Of a stretch of 50,175 nucleotides of DNA, positions 46,272-50,175 are shown piece after piece (the stretch's first letter is position 1; every line of letters begins with the position of its first letter). The DNA comes from Lachnospiraceae bacterium (GTDB taxonomy: Bacteria > Bacillota > Clostridia > Lachnospirales > Lachnospiraceae), in contig JAQYAY010000039.1 in NCBI GenBank assembly GCA_029338735.1, forward strand, positions 1 to 50,175. The letters are read 5' to 3'. The notes under the pieces were generated by a model, which saw only the letters and a program-made list of their open reading frames with translations, was not told the DNA's origin and searched no databases. The translations under genes and the position numbers were made by a program.

Positions 46272-47024
46272 ATGAATACAGGGTCAGGAAAAGAATCTTT
46301 TGACAACAGGGGTTTCACTCTTCTTGAGCTGATCATCTCAATGGCGATAATGGCCATCATCATTCTGATCTGCGGACAGTTCATGGTCACCTCTGCCAAT
46401 ACCTATTCCACTCTCCAGAGAAGCGTAAGCCTATCTCAGGCATCAAAGCAGGTGAGCGAGCAGATGTCAGAAAACTCCTTAGACAGCTCTGCAGCGGTAG
46501 TGGGAGGTACAGTGAGTGGTGACAGGATAACCTTTGATGGGAAATCACCCGTATATTTTGTTGAATATACAGGAAAGTACCAGGCAGCTTCGTCTACTCA
46601 TTATAATACGACTGAAGCCTATGATCCAAATGGTAATCTCTACATCATCAGAGCCTATAAGTATGACGATGCTACAAAGACACTATTATACGGACAGACG
46701 ACGTCTCCTATGACACTTGAACAGGCTTATGCAGCATCAGTGTCTGTGTCTGGATTTTCGCTTAAATATGAGACATTATGCGAAAACTTTGATGACAATG
46801 GTTTTTCAGCTTATCTTGAGGTATCGAAACGAGCTTCCGATATTTTGGAAGATGAGCCTCAGATAGTATATGCTGATAGATTTTCCATGAGTCTTTCCCT
46901 GAAAAAGAGGGATAAAAAGTTTAAGAGTGTAACAGATACGACCTTCAGAGGAAGAACGGTCTGGACAGAAAACTTCAAGCAACTTAGTACTAAACCATAT
47001 TTGGAGGAAGTCAATGAAAGGTAA
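46272..47024 (+). CDS. Prepilin-like protein, GspJ/PilW type
   Basis: This is a 250-residue protein with class III signal RG|FTLLE (cleavage after Gly14, Glu +5) and helix LIISMAIMAIIILICGQFMV, followed by a beta-rich domain. The size and RSVSLSQASKQVSEQMSEN helix resemble GspJ/PilW minor pilins. It starts 12 bases after the previous prepilin gene with GGAGG. Its last 11 bases overlap the next gene. Confidence 0.8.
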   Translation: MNTGSGKESFDNRGFTLLELIISMAIMAIIILICGQFMVTSANTYSTLQRSVSLSQASKQVSEQMSENSLDSSAAVVGGTVSGDRITFDGKSPVYFVEYTGKYQAASSTHYNTTEAYDPNGNLYIIRAYKYDDATKTLLYGQTTSPMTLEQAYAASVSVSGFSLKYETLCENFDDNGFSAYLEVSKRASDILEDEPQIVYADRFSMSLSLKKRDKKFKSVTDTTFRGRTVWTENFKQLSTKPYLEEVNER

Positions 47025-50000
47025 GTCAGTAAAACGGATAATCTTAAAACGTGTGCTGCCGACAGTACTTGCAGCCTCCATGATAGCAACAGCAGCAGAG
47101 TGGAGAAACCTTAGAATGATGAGGGCAAAGGCAGCGACCTCCCTCCCTGGTATAGAAAATATCATAAGCTCTCTCATTGGGCCATCAGGAAGCTACAATA
47201 TCCTTGAGGTGGCACCAGAAGGAAAGGGTGAGTTCGGATACTATGTAGCCGGTCAGGAGCCTGTTAAGTTTGAGGATACTCTAAAAGAAAATACCAGTAT
47301 CGACGATAGAAAAAAATGGGCCAATGAATATCTGAAAGGCCTTGAGGACAAGGGTATACTCTCGTCTGATGGCAATGCTCCTCTTACTTCTCTGACAAAT
47401 GAATCTGATGATCTTTATACAGAGTATTATCCGTGGGAAGACCTTCCGACAGGTGACTATTCTACTCTGTCTCTGGGAAGCGACGAGTCCATGAAAGCAA
47501 ATGGTACTCCTGTGGAGACTGAGGGTGGAGCCTTTTCTGTAGATTCATCCTCATTTCTGTTCAATAAGAGCGGGGGAGACTATGTTCAGAACATAAGCTT
47601 CTCCAATCCTTTAGATTCTCTTAGCTCGCAGTTCGCGAATGATTCTGATTTTGCCTCAAGAAAGAGCAGCTATGTCTTTTATAAGCCTGATTTTGTATCT
47701 GTCAGCAAAAAGGATGTAAATCAGATAGACAGAACAAAGGATAGCTCCTATTTCCATTTCTCGGCTGAAGAAAATCTGCCTCTCTACAGTCTCTCTGATG
47801 ATGGAAAGCAGGTCTTTGATCAGGCTGCTTCTGAGGACAGGGAGTTCAAGGTCGGCAACCAGTATTTTGCAATAGAGACTATTAGAGAAGTAAAGACAGG
47901 ATCCGATATAGAGGGATCTCTAACTGATCTTGAACAGGCTGGCTGGTATGCTGCCCAGATAGATACTGTAAAGGGCTTTACCAAGGCAGGTTCTGGACAG
48001 AGAGGATATTTCAATCTGGATCTTTCCTCATTTAAGTATGTGGGAAAAGGAAACGGAAACTATGACCTTACCGGTGCTTCTCCTGATAAGGGTGGTAAAT
48101 ACACGATAATCTATGATCAGATCAGATACAAGGGAGGATATACCAACAACAACTGGTTTGCAAAGAAGATCCTCGACTGCTCAGAAACTTCTGATATAGA
48201 TGCTATAAGCAGCAGGATAAATGTGACAGTTGTATCCCCTTTATCGGTACCGGCTGATCTCAGCTCATATGGTCTTGTGGTCATATCCTCGGATGGCACG
48301 GACATTGGCCTTTCTACTGATGCAAAGGCAACTCTTGCTGAATATGCAAATAAAAAGGGAGCCCTTCTTATAGACAGCAGGGCTATTCCTGATAATAATT
48401 TCCTTACTTCAGCCGGAGTTTCATCAGATAAGATAAGCGGAAGCTATCAAAACGGATATGTCGATAAGAACGTATATCTGGTAAGGACAGGCCAGAACGA
48501 GAGAAAGGGGCTTGTCACATCTGATCTTACTAAAAAGTATGACGATAATGACTATAAGGATTCAGGCTCAGCCTTCAATGATGTCTATCAGAACATAGAG
48601 GAGGAGAACTTCCTTCGTAAGCAGAAGAACAGGAATACCTCTGACCTTTTATCTGAGGATGTATCCATGGCCTCATGCATCCAATATATCATTAGCTATA
48701 ATGTATCTACAGTCAGGAATAAGAAGACAAAGGTCAGGATCCTTGACATAGAGCCGGAGGAGACGTCTGAGATAACTGATAAGAATGGAAAGCTTAATGA
48801 TAAACTGAGAAAGAACTGGTTTGGAGACTCCTTCAATCCAGATGCCATTACGGTTACAACCATGTCCACAAGAAAGCTTGTCGGAAAGACAGAGGACATA
48901 TCTGAAAACTATGATCTGGTATATGTAGGTAAAGGTACTGTTCGTAAACCTAAATATTTTGATACGGCAATGGATGGCCTTTATTACTATAATATAGGTG
49001 ATTATTCATACATAGACCAGAATAACCGTGTGAATATTGATGGTAATTTTGGAGCTGCTACAGCGACTATCGGTATGAACGTGACCGACTATCAGCAATG
49101 GACCGGAAGTGCCCAGTACCGCAGATCGGGAAATGATATCACGCCAAGAAAGCTTAAGGAGCTTCAGACCTTTGTAAGGGCTGGACATCCTGTGATCATA
49201 TCAGATGATCTGATGCAGGATACGAGTCAGATATCTGTTGGCTTTTCTGATATCAGTCTCGACACATCGACTGGCCAGGCCTTACTAAAAGTCACTCCTA
49301 TTGTAAAAAATTTCGGAAAGGAAGAGGTGAAGTACAGTTATCAGTGGTATAAGGGTACAGTTGTAAATAATTATCATAACAAAAAATCATACGTTGATTT
49401 TAAAACTATAGATGGAGCGGTATCCGACAGCTATCTGATACCATCAGCTGATCAGAATAAGTGGTCTTATCCTGCATACTACTGTAAGATAACAGGCGTT
49501 TCTGTAGCTGGAAAGAAATTTGATATCATGGGCAATAATGCACCTGTAAGCAAGATTATAGCTCCGTCTGATTTTTCAGCGACCTATTATGCATCTGATA
49601 GTGGAAGCGGGTCATATTTTATAAAGGATGATGGAAACAGGGCTTATCCAGAACAGAACTTTTTTTATGAAGAAGGAAGCCATAAAATAATACCGCCATA
49701 CTATGTCAATAATGATTTGAGCTGGTACGTCAAGGATTATGACTACTACTGGCAGGATGTAAATGATCCGTCAATAGTGGTGAAGGGTGCGACAGCTGAT
49801 ATCAGCAGCTGGAAGAATGGCTCAGTTATCCAGGCCTTTGCAAAGGATAAGAACAGTGGTGAGATAAGGTTTGCCTCCAATAAATGGAAGGTGACATCAT
49901 CTGTTACTGCTAGCACTACTATTTCGGATAATTCTAGTAAAAACGGAAGGACTGGTGCTTATCCTTTGAATCTGGGACAGACCAAAGCTGCCTCGATAAG

Positions 50001-50175
50001 TACCATACATGTTGATTATTTTTCGAAGCTTTATAGCTTCCTGACTGAGGCAATAGGCTATGATAATGTATGGCAGTCAAAGAAGGTCACACCTGTTACT
50101 GTTTCAAGATATGTAAATATTTCGTCTCCTGAGATAGAGATCGTAAAAGCGCCGGAATCCTATGATGGGAATGGC
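47014..50175 (+). CDS. Very large secreted surface protein, 3' end beyond the window
   Basis: The frame is open from ATG 47014 (GGAGG at 47003-47007) to the right edge, giving 1054 codons without a stop. I read every codon. A basic leader with hydrophobic core VLPTVLAASMIATAA and a likely site AKA|ATS (about 40-43) marks export. Two Rossmann-like segments are hinted at by YGLVVISSDG ... YANKKGALLIDSRA and by LQTFVRAGHPVIISDDL. A WYKG-containing stretch near 788-800 looks immunoglobulin-like. The style resembles DUF5057 proteins found after clostridial pilin genes, which I suggest with low confidence. As the last visible gene of the pilus operon, it is a candidate tip adhesin or exported substrate. 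Confidence 0.75.
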   Translation, partial: MKGKSVKRIILKRVLPTVLAASMIATAAEWRNLRMMRAKAATSLPGIENIISSLIGPSGSYNILEVAPEGKGEFGYYVAGQEPVKFEDTLKENTSIDDRKKWANEYLKGLEDKGILSSDGNAPLTSLTNESDDLYTEYYPWEDLPTGDYSTLSLGSDESMKANGTPVETEGGAFSVDSSSFLFNKSGGDYVQNISFSNPLDSLSSQFANDSDFASRKSSYVFYKPDFVSVSKKDVNQIDRTKDSSYFHFSAEENLPLYSLSDDGKQVFDQAASEDREFKVGNQYFAIETIREVKTGSDIEGSLTDLEQAGWYAAQIDTVKGFTKAGSGQRGYFNLDLSSFKYVGKGNGNYDLTGASPDKGGKYTIIYDQIRYKGGYTNNNWFAKKILDCSETSDIDAISSRINVTVVSPLSVPADLSSYGLVVISSDGTDIGLSTDAKATLAEYANKKGALLIDSRAIPDNNFLTSAGVSSDKISGSYQNGYVDKNVYLVRTGQNERKGLVTSDLTKKYDDNDYKDSGSAFNDVYQNIEEENFLRKQKNRNTSDLLSEDVSMASCIQYIISYNVSTVRNKKTKVRILDIEPEETSEITDKNGKLNDKLRKNWFGDSFNPDAITVTTMSTRKLVGKTEDISENYDLVYVGKGTVRKPKYFDTAMDGLYYYNIGDYSYIDQNNRVNIDGNFGAATATIGMNVTDYQQWTGSAQYRRSGNDITPRKLKELQTFVRAGHPVIISDDLMQDTSQISVGFSDISLDTSTGQALLKVTPIVKNFGKEEVKYSYQWYKGTVVNNYHNKKSYVDFKTIDGAVSDSYLIPSADQNKWSYPAYYCKITGVSVAGKKFDIMGNNAPVSKIIAPSDFSATYYASDSGSGSYFIKDDGNRAYPEQNFFYEEGSHKIIPPYYVNNDLSWYVKDYDYYWQDVNDPSIVVKGATADISSWKNGSVIQAFAKDKNSGEIRFASNKWKVTSSVTASTTISDNSSKNGRTGAYPLNLGQTKAASISTIHVDYFSKLYSFLTEAIGYDNVWQSKKVTPVTVSRYVNISSPEIEIVKAPESYDGNG

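Noticed and set aside
1-50175. CRISPR arrays, tRNA, rRNA, prophage or IS elements
   Set aside because: No direct-repeat/spacer pattern, tRNA-like cloverleaf, rRNA motif, integrase or transposase was recognised on either strand.

Overview
The window looks like chromosomal DNA of a Gram-positive anaerobe of the Clostridia, most likely a Lachnospiraceae-type organism. The evidence is a SufU-type (not IscU/SufE) Suf cluster, AddAB instead of RecBCD, a CIRCE heat-shock operator, YitT and DUF6465 proteins, a giant two-domain acyl-CoA dehydratase activase, strong AGGAGG ribosome sites and SigA promoters. Sampled lines of the left part run near 45-47% G+C. No rRNA, tRNA, CRISPR, transposase or phage gene was seen. 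Genus cannot be fixed from the sequence alone.

Layout. 1-2.3 kb: end of a suf operon (sufD', sufS, sufU) closed by a strong terminator. 2.3-10.5 kb: addB-addA with a PrsA-like lipoprotein. 10.6-11.35 kb: a DUF6465 Lys/Ala-rich protein. 11.4-15.06 kb: a MacA/MacB-like efflux or export operon. 15.1-17.4 kb: htpG (Hsp90) behind a CIRCE operator. 17.4-22.7 kb: two chemoreceptors flanking an orphan sugar-binding lipoprotein. 22.7-23.6 kb: yitT on the minus strand, the only clear minus-strand gene. 23.7-28.2 kb: a 1427-residue acyl-CoA dehydratase activase. 28.2-30.3 kb: two membrane proteins (an acyltransferase and a rhomboid-like protein). 30.5-37 kb: glnS, a DUF2225 protein, asd, topB and a hexapeptide-repeat protein. 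37-50.2 kb: a type IV pilus / type II secretion-like operon that runs off the right edge.

The pilus operon is the most coherent accessory system. It holds a platform protein (PilC), a prepilin peptidase with an unusual insertion, a fused PilM-PilN protein, a PilO-like protein and four prepilin-like proteins. One of these is a 790-residue GspK/PilX-like protein lacking Glu+5. Last comes a very large secreted protein of at least 1054 residues, still open at the window edge. No assembly ATPase (PilB/PilT) is present. The order suggests a minor-pilin tip complex that carries or exports the large surface protein.

The most interesting non-coding signal is a pair of about 135-nt structured elements, at 23720-23853 and 30340-30478. 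Each lies immediately upstream of a start codon, in the same orientation as that gene. They share a near-identical single-stranded core and a tandem G-A internal loop. Their helices differ in sequence but keep pairing, which is the pattern expected of a conserved RNA or a structured intergenic repeat. Other regulatory observations are a CIRCE operator that also looks like a terminator, two likely leaderless mRNAs (yitT and the acyltransferase), and two heptanucleotide-repeat leaders before htpG and topB.
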